Shown: one piece after another, positions 35,297 to 46,327 of the stretch | Numbering within the stretch: the first letter of the stretch is position 1 | Layout: each line of letters starts with the position of its first letter | Source of the DNA: Erpobdella octoculata | Lineage: Eukaryota; Annelida; Clitellata; Hirudinida; Erpobdellidae | DNA length: 64,000 bases | Direction: 5' to 3' | NCBI GenBank assembly: GCA_963978895.1 | Contig: OZ022244.1 | Span: 8,518,923-8,582,922, forward strand | The notes under the pieces: generated by a model | Seen by the model: only the letters and a program-made list of their open reading frames with translations | The model's database searches: none | What the model was told of the DNA's origin: nothing | Position numbers and translations under genes: made by a program

Positions 35297-38081
35297 GTTT
35301 TTTTTTTAACGTTTATTAATTCAACAAGGTTGATGAAAAGAGTTACCTCCGCGAGACAATCAATCTTAAAATGTTCTAATCACTCAAAACAAGTAAAGTC
35401 AATACAAAGTCATAATAAAATAAAATAAAAATCAACAGAAAACTGAAAATGTCATAAACAATTTTGAAAAATTGAGGTTAAATTATAATAAGATGCTCGT
35501 ATACCAATCTAACTCTTTATTTACACTGAAAACCTTTGCTGACTTTTTGAAGGTTTGTAAAGAAGACATATTTAGATTTGCAAACGCATTATTCCAAATC
35601 TTCGGGCCTAGGTATTTTATTAAATATTTTCGAAGATTAGTTTTATAAGTACCTATTCTAACATTATCTACTATACGTAGGTTGTTAGAATGGATATTTT
35701 TTGATAAAATAAAGTAATTTTCAAATATTGCAGGTAATTCATTATTAAAATATTTAAACATAAAAATTAAAGCTTGATAAATATAAATTTAGTCCAATTT
35801 CAACAATTGTCCTTGGTCAAAAAATGTGGAAACAGAGGTAAAACGAGGTGCCTTAAAGATGCACTATTTCTGCAAGGTTGATAATTGTCTTCTTGCTTTC
35901 TTGGATGTTGGGCACCATATAATATTGCAATAGTTGAAGTATGGATAGATAAAAGAGTAGTAAATAGTGAGTAAAGTAGATTTGCTTAATAGGTGAGAAG
36001 ACTTATAGAGAACACCAATATTGCGAGAAACTTTTTTACATACACTACTTATATGATCATCCCATGTAAGAAATTCATTGATATACGAGGATGTTCCGAT
36101 AAGTACTTAGCCTACAAAAGAAAAAAGGAAAATTTTTGAAAAGTGGCAATTTATTTTTCAACATAATCTTCTTTTAGCTTAATACACTTGACCAAACGAT
36201 GCTCACATTTTTTTAACCCGTCTGAAAAATATGCTTTCTTGAGGTCTGCAAAATAGGCCTCCGTGGCGGCGATGACCTCCTTATTCGACTCAAATTTCTG
36301 CCCGGCGAGTGACTTTTTTAATATTGGAAACAAAAAGAAGTCACACAAGGCCAAATCTGGAGAATACAGTGGATGGGACAGCAGTTCGTAGCCCAATTCG
36401 AACAATTTGGCCGTTGCAAAGGCGGAGGTGTGAGCCGGTGCATTGTCATGGTGGAAAAACATTTTTTTCCTTCGCCAAACTGTGTCGCTTTTTCTGCAAT
36501 TCGGCGTCGAATCGTCCCAATAATTTGGCATAGTACAGTCCTGTGATCGTTTTCCTTTTCTCCAGGTAGTCGATGTAAATCCCACTTTTTGAATCCCAGA
36601 AAACGGTGGCCATCACCTTTCTGGCCGATAGGACCGTCTTGGCCTTCTTCGGAGCACGTTCGCTGGGTGAAGTCCACTGTTTTGACTGTTCTTTGGTCTC
36701 TGCTGTGTACCAGTGGATCCACGTTTCGTTGACGGTCACGACGCAGAAATTCCTTCGGATTGCGATAAAACAGCGTCAAACACTGCTCTGAAGTGGTTTC
36801 ACGGTTTCTCTTGCTGTCCGGAGTGAGCAAACGTGGCACCCATCAAGCAGACAGCTTTCTCATGCTCAAAATTTCGTGCAAGAAATAACCCACACGGTTT
36901 TTTGAAATGTCTACTGTCTCAGCTATCTCGCGCACCTTCAATCGGCGGAGATTTTTGAAACGTTATCCTCCGTGGTAGCCGTTTTCGGGGTACCTGGGCG
37001 TGGCTCATCAAGAACCAATGTGCGACCACGTTGAAATTTGTTAAACCAATTTTTGAAGATGGCCATCGAAGAAGAAGGGTCACCGTACACAGCATCCAAG
37101 CGTTTTTTAATTTCGCTGCGCAATTTCCCTTTTAAAAACAAAAATCTAATCACTGACCGATACTGCCCTTTCTCCATTTTTTAAAAATCCACACTTCCAC
37201 ACGCGATAAAAAAAAACTACGAGTTCGATTTGGCTGAAATTTTGACAGTAGCCCTCTACCGGAATGTACTACGCAATAGTAAATTTTTCTTGCGATTATT
37301 GCGTCATCGGGTTTTGAGGCTAAGTACTTATCGGACCACCCTTGTATACTCCTAGAAACTTGGTGGAAGATACATTAATTATCCGAGAGTTTTCAATAAA
37401 AATTTCTATAGAGGCTGCTGGCATAGGCGTAGGGCGATGTTTGTTGAATGCTATGGAGTTAGTTTTTGCTGCATTGAGTGATAGTTTATTACTTTTGAAC
37501 CAGTCCAAAAATAATTTCAGTTCGGTATTGGTTTTACTAATTAGGTCCTTAAGATTCTTATCTGCTGCTAGTGCATTAGTGTCATCTGCAAATAGAAAAA
37601 AGTTAAAAAAACTTTGTCGAATGGACAATATCATTAATATAAAGGATAAACAAAAGTGGACCTAATATTGAATCCTGGGGCACTCCACAAGTTATTTTAT
37701 TCAGGGTTGAGCACCTGCGTTTATAAAAAACATATTGTTTTCTATTAAACAAGTAACTCTCAAACCATTTAATAGCTGCATTGCGAACACCATAATATTG
37801 CAATTTGATTAATGAAACTTCATGATATACTGTATCAAAAGCTTTGCTCAAATCAAAAAATATACCTATACAAAAATAATTATTTTCTGTGTTTTGAGAG
37901 ACGTGGTCATACATCTGCATTAATGGCATGTAGCTGGAATAGCCAGCTCGAAAACCAAATTGATAATCATTAATTATTGAATTTGCACTTAGAAAATGAT
38001 AGAGCCTAATACATACGATTTTTTCAAATAACTTGGTAAAATACGGCAGTAATGAAATAGGTCTATAATTACAGTTGAAAA
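35297..38081 (-). mobile_element. Jockey/CR1-superfamily LINE in bestrophin intron E-F, split by a mariner
   Basis: The minus strand encodes RT. From 38085: RPISLLPYFTKLFEKI, YQFGFRAGYS, FFDLSKAFDTV and GPLLFILYIND. From 37634, in another frame: FADDTNALAA, NKLSLNAAKTNSI and TKFLGVY. After the mariner the protein resumes with NEFLTWDDHI and ends at 35483 with KYLGPKIWNN. A poly(A) tail (minus) is at 35298-35312. ACATTAA at 35290-35296 and 38082-38088 may be the target duplication. One frameshift near 37620. Confidence 0.88.
36084..37346 (-). mobile_element. mariner transposon inserted in the LINE
   Basis: 1263 bp, with TA on both sides (36082-36083 and 37347-37348) and 30-bp terminal inverted repeats sharing TCCGATAAGTACTTAGCCT. 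The transposase lies on the minus strand in three frames: an N-terminal HTH (37177-36938; GQYRSVIRFLFLKG), a middle part (36739-36446) and a C-terminal part (36585-36151; HDNAPAHTS and SPDLALCDFF). The first catalytic Asp is replaced: the family's VDETW reads VNETW here. The second and third Asp are present. Frameshifts plus this change make it inactive. Confidence 0.93.
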
Positions 38082-38118
38082 ACATTAAACATTAAATTAT
38101 TATTTCACACTATAACAG

Positions 38119-38256
38119 GTAGTAATCTTAGCTGTATTCATATTTTGTACTGCCTGTTTGTTGGGGAGATACAAATTTGATGATGGAAATGAAGCTGATT
38201 ATTATTTACCATTGATGACAATTTTTCAGTTTATTTTTTACATGGGATGGCTCAAG
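38119..38256 (+). CDS. Bestrophin, exon F
   Basis: Phase-0 exon of 46 codons. It encodes VVILAVFIFCTACLLGR and YLPLMTIFQFIFYMGWLK, the fourth transmembrane region. The family has CLIGRQ...PIFTLLQFFFYAGWLKV here. It starts immediately after the minus-strand LINE, only 38 bp from its end. Confidence 0.93.
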
Positions 38257-38488
38257 GTGATTTCGTGTATACACATTGTTAAGTAATATTAAATTAAAAT
38301 GTGATTTTGTTATTCGTAATTTGTATGATTGCCATATAGTGATTTTATGTCGTAATAAATTATCCACCCTGAAACATTTTTTATTAAGCTAATATTTATT
38401 AAGCCTAATACTAAAATTAGGTTCTTGAAATATATTGAATGTTTACATTTTCATAAAGTAACATTGTTTCTCCTAATGTAACTTATAG

Positions 38489-38569
38489 GTGGCACTTGGG
38501 GGTTTGCATGCTTTTGGAGAGGATGATGATGACTTTGAACTCAATACTCTCATAGATATGGCTCTTCAT
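38489..38569 (+). CDS. Bestrophin, exon G (calcium clasp)
   Basis: Phase-0 exon of 27 codons: VALGGLHAFGEDDDDFELN then TLIDMALH. The acidic cluster EDDDD is the calcium-sensing clasp of bestrophins (around residues 300-304 of human BEST1). The donor is GTGAGA. The expected next exon was not found before the R2 cluster. It lies beyond the window or has been lost. Confidence 0.94.
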
Positions 38570-38919
38570 GTGAGATTTCACAAAATTGTATTTTTTTTAA
38601 ATTTAAATTCTAGTATAGAATAGAAAAATTTATAAATGTGCCCCAGAATCTAAGTATCATTACATACAGAGAGCATTTGCATAAAAATAGTTGTAGTTAT
38701 ATATGTGAGACAATAAAGCCAAGCTTGTCAGCTCGGCAGGTCCTCAAGTTACGACAAAGATTCAATCCTAGGATGGGTGTCGAACCAGAGTTTTGAGATA
38801 ATTTTTGCATCAAAAAATTCAAATTTAGTTTACGTAATATACTCTCGGTAGGCTATGGCTACTGCTGCTGAAGTCATGAATATTAATTTTAGCTGACCAT
38901 GTCCAGATAATGTGGCTAT
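38570..38919. other. Downstream of the last visible bestrophin exon, no gene seen
   Basis: I looked for the next bestrophin exon (family motif VDEM) and did not find it. AT-rich, without recognisable repeats. Confidence 0.5.
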
Positions 38920-39180
38920 ATAAGGTCAAAAGGCAGTTTTAGTCATCGTGATATTCTTCGAGACCTTGGCTTGAATATTCAGTTAAAAGAAATGCTGATT
39001 TTGTTTTGTTTGCCACTTGTTTGGTAAAGGAAATAATCAAAATCATGCATTCATCTCTAAAGGATTTAATAATTGGAAATCTGTTCTTGAAACTTGTAGA
39101 TGCTTTAATCAATATGTTTTGTCTAAGTGTCACATTGAAGCTATGTCAAGCTGGTTAACTTTTGAAAATGTAGTATTGCT
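38920..39180 (+). pseudogene. hAT/ZMYM-type transposase fragment with TTF-type zinc-finger region
   Basis: The plus strand reads LKRNADF-like sequence near 38990. In another frame, FGKGNNQNHAFISKGFNNW, then ECHKEA-like SKCHIEAMSSW. These match the TTF-type zinc-finger region at the N-terminus of many hAT transposases (AF..GF.NWK...HE.S..H). The sequence breaks off where the 28S fragment starts (about 39186). Confidence 0.65.
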
Positions 39181-39185
39181 CACAA

Positions 39186-39359
39186 AGTATCGCGTCTCGA
39201 CACAAAGACCAAAGCGCTTGTTACCAGAAGGTCGGACCGCAGACGGCCCTCTCTCCGTTTCACGGAATAAGTAAAGAAACGATAAAAGTAGTGGTATTTC
39301 ACTTTTGCCCCCGAGAGAGCTCTCACTTATGCTACACCTCTCATGTCTCTTCACAAAGT

Positions 39360-39396
<37 letters not shown>

Positions 39397-39522
39397 ACTA
39401 ATTCTGCCAAGTCCGTTCCCTTGGCTGTGGTTTTGCTAGATAGAAGATAGTAGATAGGGTTAGTGGGAATCTCGTTAATCCATTCATGCACGTCACTTAT
39501 TAGATGACGAGGCATTTGGCTA
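39186..39522 (-). pseudogene. 28S rRNA fragment downstream of the R2 site
   Basis: On the minus strand the sequence starts exactly with TAGCCAAATGCCTCGTC, the first bases 3' of the R2 insertion point in 28S rRNA. It continues through ATGAATGGATTAACGAG, GGAAAGAAGACCCTGTTGAG, GAGACATGAGAGGTGTAGC and ATACCACTACTTTTATCG, in rRNA order, for about 337 bp. It has a small duplication (CTATCTTCTATC). The R2 tail lies directly upstream (39523). This is a 3' flank carried outside the rDNA, not a working rRNA gene. Confidence 0.93.
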
Positions 39523-41985
39523 GATAGTTTTATTCAAATAATAAAACGTTATAGGGTTTTTTACCTGACTACCCTAGAAAACTCATAACATCAACATCAA
39601 AGTCGTGAAAGTTTAACAATCGTATAGGTTAGCAATTATAATTGTACAGGTTAATGGTACAAGAAATATGTTATCTTTAACAATATGTAAATATGGTGAG
39701 AATGAAGCAGAAGCCACTGTAACTGTAATGGTACACATTTAATTGTTTTCACTTGAACATATGATACACAAATAAAGCATTATAAGCTAATAAATATACT
39801 AGTTAGAAAAATCATGTTCAATTCTAGATATCATGGGTTGAGTTTGAATAAGATATTTGATGTTTTTATCATGTCGGTGTTTTCTGTAGGTTTTGATCCT
39901 GTTTGGTTCGGAAAATGTATTCTGTTTAAAGTTATTTCAGATGTTGTATGACTTCTCTAGGACACTGATGGTCAACCATTTTATGTTTGATGCGGAAAGT
40001 CCAGGAGATTAGATCATTGTAACTCTTTGAAGCGATAGCACCCCTCCAGTTCCATATGCTAGCTGAAAATTGGATATGTGTGATCGGGGTGTTGGGTGAA
40101 GGGTTATTGTTGATAATGTATTGTCTAATGTCATCGATGTTGTATTTATTTACTTTGTATTGGTGTTCATTATTGAGGATGGCTATATCTGAAGTTATGC
40201 TGATATCAGACCATATTGTGTTATTTTTTTTATATGCAATTAAATCCGGAATTCTAATGCCCAAGTTTGTTGGTATTCGTGGTTCATTTATGATCTCGTA
40301 GTTTAATGCAGAGATATGTTTAGATATGGATTTGACTATGATATTGAGGTGATTGCAGCGAGCATCATTTGATTTCAGGCAGACTTGCATAATGTGCTCG
40401 AGGGATTGAGTGTTAGAACCACAGTCACATTTCAGATTGTTATTGTCAGTAGACTTCCCTCTAGCTGCTCTTACATTATTGTAGAGCGACGTTTGTACTT
40501 GAATGCAGTGTATATATTCTTTGGAAGATATTGATTCCAAGGGTAGGTTATTGTTATGTGGGACGTTGTTGTATTCTTTCATGCCAAAGCCGTCTATTGA
40601 TGTATATAGTCTGTTCCTTTGTAGATCTATGTATTTGTTTTTATTTCTTCAGAAAGGATGAAATTCGGATATTGAGGTTGCAACTTTGTTCATTTCTTTC
40701 AGTACTGTGCTTTTATTGTTTACTAAAAAGTGTAGGACTTGTTGTTGTCTTGGGATGTCGTTAGTAGGATGGATGGATCTGTTGTATTTTATTCGCGGGA
40801 TTTGTTGACGCAGTTCCAGGATTCCTAGTCCTCCAATTTTTGTTGGGCTATTAATGTAGGATGACGGTGTGTTGTGTGGAAGATGTAGATAAGTTCCGAA
40901 GTGTTGTCTGATTGTTTTGTCGCATTTGAGTAAATCGGAGTAATTGTAATTATCTAGAGTGAGCAAGTGTAGTAGTGAAGGGATCAGATGAACTTTAAGG
41001 ATGTATAACCTTTGGAACGGTTTCAGTGGTGCTTTTGTAATGCTGGTTAAGGAGGTTATGAGATTGTTGTGTAAAGATTTAGTATGTTTCCCAGGACCAG
41101 ATTGAATACCTAGGTATTTATAATGAGTTGCTATTGAGAGTGGGGGAGCGAGTTTGTTGTTTAAGAGCAGGAAAGGTCTGGGATCGCACCACCAGGTTTT
41201 TTTGTGTTTGTTAGTATTGATTGATTGCGTCGCACACTTTATATCATTAATTTTGAGGCCGCATTTTAAAAGGGAATCGGTTAATATTGATGACATTTCT
41301 GAGAGTTTTTTTTTACAGTTAGAAACTAGAACTAAATTGTCAGCAAACACAAGATGGCTAATTTTTGGATTAGTTAGATCGGATCCCATATGTTTCGGTA
41401 TTTCTACACAGATCATGTCTATACCAAAAGTTGAAGATTATAGGAGAGAGAAGGTCGCCCTGTCTCATGCCTTGGAGGATTTTAACGGGTTGGCTGAAGT
41501 GGTTATGTATTTGTAGAGAAGTTGTGTTATTTTTGTACAAAGAGGTAATATAGTTACTAAATATGTCCGATGCTCCCATACGATGGATGGATCTGATTAG
41601 ACTTTAATGGGATAGACTATCGAAAACTTTTGAGACATCGAGATGAAGTGGTTGGAGTTTTTCTTTAAAGAGTTTAAAGAGTTGTTTCATGATAAAGATA
41701 TTTGCAAATATACCATCTTGTTTTCGAAACGCTTTTTGGCGAGGTGATATTGTCTATTCATTTTCACATTGTTTCGCTAAGATGTGATGGAACAATCTTG
41801 CAAGGAAGCTTGAAATTGTGATTAGCCTATACTCTCCAGGATGTGTTGGGTTGGTACATTTGGGAATCAAAACAGTTCGGCTAAACTTGAATTGTATAGG
41901 AGGGCAGCCCGAGAAAAACCATAGATTGAATCTTGTAAAAGATCTTTAATAGGATTTTTTAATGTGGGACTTGGTAATTCTATCA
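39523..41985 (-). mobile_element. R2 element 'G': AT-rich, diverged, 5'-truncated, still joined to its 28S 3' flank
   Basis: The 3' UTR (39523-39931) abuts 28S at TAGCC. The minus strand encodes R2 RT from about 41960 (SRTVLIPKCTN and LITISSFLARLFHHILAK), GMRQGDLLSPIIFN at 41579-41370, and FADNLVLVSN at 41416-40649. FADN stands where the catalytic YADD should be. The C-terminal part follows at 40582-39932: the zinc knuckle CDCG...SLEHIMQVC and the restriction-like endonuclease motif IPDL...SDISI. Several frameshifts. At about 41985 it meets the truncated head 'H'. Confidence 0.88.
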
Positions 41986-42821
41986 AGGCCCGCCGCACCG
42001 TTCTTTATTTTGTTTATTGCTTAAGTTATTTCGGGCAACCAGGGCCATCTGTTCTTGTCTCCATTGAATCTTATACCGGTTGTCTTTTTCCTGCCTCGCT
42101 CTGTGATAGTCATCACCATGAGCCGTCCGACAATGTTGAGATACTTCGGCCTTGCTCTTGAACCTTTTGGAACACAAGTCGCACATGTTTTCTAACAGCC
42201 CCATCTGGGAGCCGGACACACTATCGCACGCCGGGTGACCACTTTCCCCAGTACTCAATTCCCGAGGGTCGACGGCCCCCGGCAGCAAACTAGCCAGCCC
42301 GGTCCCAGCAAAGAACTGATCTTGAGTCTCTACAGCAACCATAACACACCCCAAAGCTTCTTCGCCTGCTTCGTTCGAAGTACTTTGACGCTCTTCATCT
42401 GTACTAGCGGCCTTACCCTTAAAGCGCATATCGCATACGTTGCACCTCAGCCCGATTACTCTTTCTGAGATCACCGGTTCCTTTACGACAAACACGTCCT
42501 CGTTCTCGTCTTCCTTTTTCGGCAACACACTTTCTTGCTCTGCTTGTTGAGCTAACAGGGCCCTCGCCCTACTTTTTGTAAGAGTTTTACTATCTAGCCC
42601 TTCGGGACCTGAGCCAGCCTCGCCTCCTTCGGATCCAGCGTTTCGCTGTCGAGTTTTTTCCACAGCTTGTTTTCGAAATTTTTGTTGTATCTCCATATTT
42701 GCTGATGACCCAGTGAGGCCATCCCCTCCGCGCATCTACGTTAGTCCGGTGGTCGTAAACATGCTCGACCACCCTCAAGCTCTCTTACCGGCGACAAGGT
42801 GTAGATTGGCCAGGGGACCGG
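41986..42821 (-). mobile_element. R2 head fragment 'H' (5' UTR fold and N-terminal zinc fingers)
   Basis: The ORF 42735-41983 begins MRGGDGLTGSSANMEIQ. It has a broken first finger (CNVCDMRFKGKAA, His residues missing) and an intact second one (CDLCSKRFKSKAEVSQHC), followed by KIQWRQEQMALVA, a block shared by copies C, A1 and E. The coding part is cut at about 42010 and fused to element G. The 5' UTR fold is at 42734-42806. The outermost 5' bases (P1 strand) are missing, and TAGCC at 42822-42826 separates it from the tail of A1. Confidence 0.88.
42734..42806 (-). ncRNA. HDV-like ribozyme fold at the 5' end of R2 'H' (5' strand of P1 missing)
   Basis: On the minus strand, in order: P2 ATCTAC; P3 ACC; loop of 8; P3' GGT; P1' AAGAGAG (42786-42780); the P4 hairpin with arms GGTGGTCG/CGACCACC; GACTAA; P2' GTAGAT. 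P2 and P4 pair fully although their sequence differs from the other heads. This topology (P1-P2-P3-P3'-P1'-P4-P2') is that of the HDV ribozyme known from R2 5' ends. The P1 strand that should come from the 28S or element 5' end is absent here. Confidence 0.7.
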
Positions 42822-43149
42822 GGCTATTTAAAAACTTTATTACTATTCAACCAAGTAAGCAGGTATAATCAAAATATAGGACTTATATAAGAAAAGATCG
42901 TTAAAAAGTCCATTTCAATTTTACAATAAACCTTCTAGCCTTGACGTGAGACCCCAAAAGAAAACGTTAATGGTTTGATAGCCAGTTCAATAAACGAAAC
43001 CGAAAGGTAAAAACGAAGTGGTTTTAACTGGAAGGAGTTATAATAAACCACATAGTGAAAAACTGTTCGCGATAAACCCATTATAAAAATATGAGATGAG
43101 AGAGAAGTTCAAGGATACGGTTAGTATTGTTATCGTTAAAGTTGTTATA

Positions 43150-43596
43150 TTATAATGTAGCCGCACGAGATGTGTCGCATCTGTGTCTGGCCCAGATGCG
43201 ATAACCTTGGAGCAGAATGTCAATCGACAGGGCCTGGATTGCTCTTTTGCTAAATCCAAGATCGCGCAGCTTGGTGAAAGAGAGGTGAATGATTCCTCTT
43301 CTATATTTGAGTACAACGGCCGTCACCATGGGCTTGGATCCGTAACTTTCCAGAGTCCAATTGTGAATCTCCGGAGTATTGTATTTTAATATCTTGGCTT
43401 CGTGTTCGTGATCCAAGTCAGCGACGTCAGAAACGACCGTCGCATCTATAATTATGCTGGTTTTATCATTGTATAAGAGCAGGTCTGGTATTTTGAGGCC
43501 GGATCCAGTAGGTATCCTCGGCTCCAGGACAGCCGTGAAGTCGCGGTGTTTTGTATGGTCGACGATTGATTTGATAATCATGTTGTGACGTTCCAA
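43150..43596 (-). pseudogene. Endonuclease domain of R2-A1
   Basis: Restriction-like endonuclease that nicks the target. It follows the CCHC knuckle (CACGQGQESLQHILQTC, 43670-43600, in another frame). RHNMIIKSI, EPRIPTGSGLKIPDLLLY and IIIDATVVSDVADLD carry the PD...D catalytic arrangement. The YRRGIIHLSF block and the C-terminus follow. Frame-shifted relative to the knuckle. Confidence 0.85.
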
Positions 43597-43895
43597 GTGG
43601 GCAGCACAACCCTTGTAGCACGTTTGAAGGATGTGCTGTAAACTTTCCTGTCCTTGTCCACAGGCACAGGTGGAACTCCGATCCCTCCTAGCTTCAGAGG
43701 AGCGTTAATCAGCACAGTCTTTTGGCAACTTTAACCACTTTCTGACGGCGTCTCTATTGAGGACATCTATCCGTCCGAGGATCTTTAACGTGACTTCTGA
43801 GAGTATCAACGTATGGAACAACCTAGGGATAGCGAATTCCGTTAGGATCCGCATCCTTTGGTGGGGCTTGAGCCTGGCAATATCAATGTTCCGGA

Positions 43896-45098
43896 TCATT
43901 TTTGCATCTTTTCAATGGTAGGGTTCCTGATACCCGCCGGACCAACATTGAGGCCAAGATATTTGTAGACCTCAGACACCGATACTCTAGGCAGTATGGT
44001 GCCGTCGGATGTATTTATTTGTAGCTTATTATCCAGATACCACGTTTTATCCTTTCCGACCCCGACCAAGCCAAACACCGCACACTTCCTCGCATTCAGC
44101 ATGAGTCCAGCGCAATTCATCTTCCCCTCCAACAGCAAAAGGTTCTTTTGTAGTCCCTTCGTGGAGCCGGCAAACAAGACGATGTCGTCCGCGTAAGCCA
44201 TGACATTCACGACTTCGCTTCCCAGGGCAACACCAACGTTTCTATCCAATGCGTCCATAGCCTCTTCTATCACCACATTAAAAATGAATCCGGACATTGG
44301 GTCACCCTGTCTGGTTCCTCTCGTGCATCGAACTTCCCCGGAGGTCTTTCCAGCTGCTGTTAGTATTGTTACACCGTCTTCGTAGCATTGACTAATGTAC
44401 CTCTGCAGCGGTGCTGGGACTCCACTCCGCTGTAAAGCTCTTTTGACTGTGTCATGTGATACACTATCAAAGGCTTTGCTAACATCTACGAAGCTGATGT
44501 AGATGCTAGTATGCTCCAGTTTCGCTTTTTTGAGCAGACTTGCTATCAAAAACGTATTCTCGGCACAACCATCTTTGGGGACGACACCTTTTTGTCTTAA
44601 GTTGAGAGGTACGTACTTCACCATTCTCTTTGCTAGAATTTGATGAAAAATTCTAGTTATCTTGGACGTAATCGTGATGGGCCTGAAATCTGATGAGTTG
44701 ACTGCATCCGGACACTTGGGTATAAACACCGTCCTTGCCCTGTTCAGATCCTTGGGCAAGTACTCTGCGGTCATCCACAGGTTAAACTGGATCGCCAGGA
44801 TCTCGGGGCCGAGTGCTTTGATGTCTTTCAGCGTCATTCCATCCGGACCGGCTGCGTTGTCCTTACAAGTTTTCATTGATTCTTGCACTTCGATCACAGT
44901 AATCGGTCGCATCAAATCCCAGCAGACTGGGTGCTGTATGTGGATTTCACGGTCGTCAGGCTGACTCTTGGTTTCGAACACGGTTTTCCAATCCTCAAAC
45001 AATTTATCGGCCTGGACTGCGCTCTCTCTTTCAAGCAGCTTTCCATCTAGAATTTTCTGTGCGGTTCTCGCGAAGTCTCGATCTAACCCTTTTTGCAC
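43896..45098 (-). pseudogene. Reverse transcriptase of R2-A1
   Basis: 400 codons. R2 RT reads target-primed element RNA at the nicked chromosome. Motifs in order: DNAAGPDGMTL, ARTVFIPKC, DFRPITITSKITRIFH, ILAKRM, DGCAENTFLI, FVDVSKAFDSVSH, GTRQGDPMSGFIFN, MAYADDIVLFAG (catalytic YADD at about residue 300) and YKYLGLNVGP. The frame is lost at 43898 (one-base-type shift) and continues at 43899-43705 as RLKPHQRMRIL and KWLKLPKDCAD. Upstream stops separate it from the finger-bearing ORF. Confidence 0.93.
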
Positions 45099-45125
45099 TA
45101 TGCATATGCCTTTTTCTTTGCACGA

Positions 45126-46193
45126 TCAGATCTGACAACTTCCCGTGCGTTTTTCACCAGCATTAACCTTGTTCGTCCTTGCCCTCTTTTCTTTCCTTCT
45201 GAGAAGATTTTCTGCTACCTTGTCTAGCAGTAGGCGTAACCTGGCATCACTGACCGAGCGATTTGTAGTCATTACATTAATCGCTTGTACCACTTCAGAC
45301 CGCCACCGATCGTCCGGCTTCACTGGTATTTGACTGAGTAGAAGCTGTATCTCGTCTAGCAGGATACCTCGCCATTCGATGGCTTCGACTGCTTCTTCGT
45401 TTACAATGGGTCGTCTGTTTATGGATTCTAGATATTGTTTAACTAGGTCCTGGTATGCCGGTTTTTTCCTAACCCCTTTTATCTGGTCAAGGGTCAGGTG
45501 GGTCAGAGTTTCAGCAAGTCTCTCACGGGGGAACTCCTCTCCACTTGCAATTATTTCTGCTTCCTTGATTGCAACCAAAGCCATCTGCTCCTGTGTCCAC
45601 TGAACCTTCCATCGTGTATCGGTTTGCTGACGATGGTCGTGGTAGGAGTCTGTGTGAGCTTTACGGTGATGTTGAGAGCAGCCAGCTTTTGTTTTAAACT
45701 CTCTGGAACACACAGGGCAAACGTTGTCGTTACACTTCTGCAGCCCCACCCGAGGACAGGGCACGTCGGTGCACGCCGAGAAACTACTCCCACCGGTACT
45801 TCATTCCCGGCAGTTGTCGGACCCCGGCAGCAACCCGACTAACCCAGCCTCGGCAGGTGGCTGTTTTCCACTCGTAGCATCAAGGGTTGGTTCGGTAGCA
45901 ACTTCTTCAACGGCGTTTTCTTGCATCGACAGAACGAGTTTCATTTTCCTCGGCACTTTTACTTTCACTTGGGGGAGAGTGGATCCTTCACTCTTGTTTT
46001 CCTTCTTCGTGACCAAACTTTCTACCGGCGTCGCTATTGTTGGAACAGCCAAACCAGGTCTTATTGACCGACTACGTGTCACGGGCCTGCTGACCTCAAT
46101 GGAGCTGGCATTCCGTTCGCCTCCTGTGGGCCCCACTTCAGCCTGCCGGGAATTTCCGGCAGGGATATTGTTCGTGTTGTTTGTACTTTTCAT
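45126..46193 (-). pseudogene. N-terminal region of R2-A1 with a single C2H2 finger
   Basis: 46193-45801 encodes an unstructured basic/acidic leader (GERNASSIEV, KKENKSEGS) ending LLPGSDNCRE. After a stop, 45764-45126 encodes one C2H2 finger, CPVCSREFKTKAGCSQHHRKAH, which in R2 proteins binds the 28S target. The WKVQWTQEQMALVA block shared with the other copies follows. No second finger is visible in the leader, unlike in C, E and H. Stop codons before and after the finger ORF break the reading frame. Confidence 0.85.
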
Positions 46194-46228
46194 CTGTGGG
46201 GGTGCCTTGAGGCTGGCCTCTCCGCGTG

Positions 46229-46295
46229 CTTCGTTAGTCCGGTGGCCATCTGAATATGGCCACCCTCAAGCTCTCTTACCAACGACAAGGTGAAG
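46229..46295 (-). ncRNA. HDV-like ribozyme fold at the 5' end of R2-A1
   Basis: Minus-strand order: P2 CTTC (46295-46292), P3 ACC, 8-base loop, P3' GGT, P1' AAGAGAG (46277-46271), P4 arms GGTGGCCAT/ATGGCCACC, GACTAA, P2' GAAG (46232-46229). P2 differs in sequence from the other heads but still pairs. Confidence 0.7.
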
Positions 46296-46327
46296 ATACT
46301 CCGCCAGAGGCCTGGGGCATTCCATGC

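Larger units (their letters stand above)
42563..43673. repeat. 1.1-kb duplication, copy 1 (R2 tail plus following R2 head)
   Basis: Identical in length, without gaps, to 46328-47438 (offset 3765) with only about eight differences. It spans the 3' end of A1 (or A2), the TAGCC junction and the start of head H (or H2). Confidence 0.95.
42827..46327 (-). mobile_element. R2 element 'A1' (one-finger subfamily), nearly full length with an internal deletion
   Basis: 5' UTR with ribozyme-like fold at 46229-46295. Coding region in frames 46193-45801, 45764-45126, 45098-43896, 43899-43705 and 43596-43150. 3' UTR to 42827, followed by TAGCC. Only one C2H2 finger is recognisable. RT is intact through the catalytic site. 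About 150 residues between the RT thumb (GGIGVP) and the zinc knuckle (CACGQG) are deleted at 43673/43674. The 5' end abuts the truncated head H2. Confidence 0.9.

Noticed and set aside
39186..39522. Working 28S rRNA gene
   Set aside because: Only a few hundred bases 3' of the R2 site are present, with a duplication, and no other part of the rDNA unit follows.
45498..46293. Long plus-strand ORFs opposite R2-A1 and other R2 copies
   Set aside because: GC-richer shadows of the minus-strand R2 frames. No motifs of their own.
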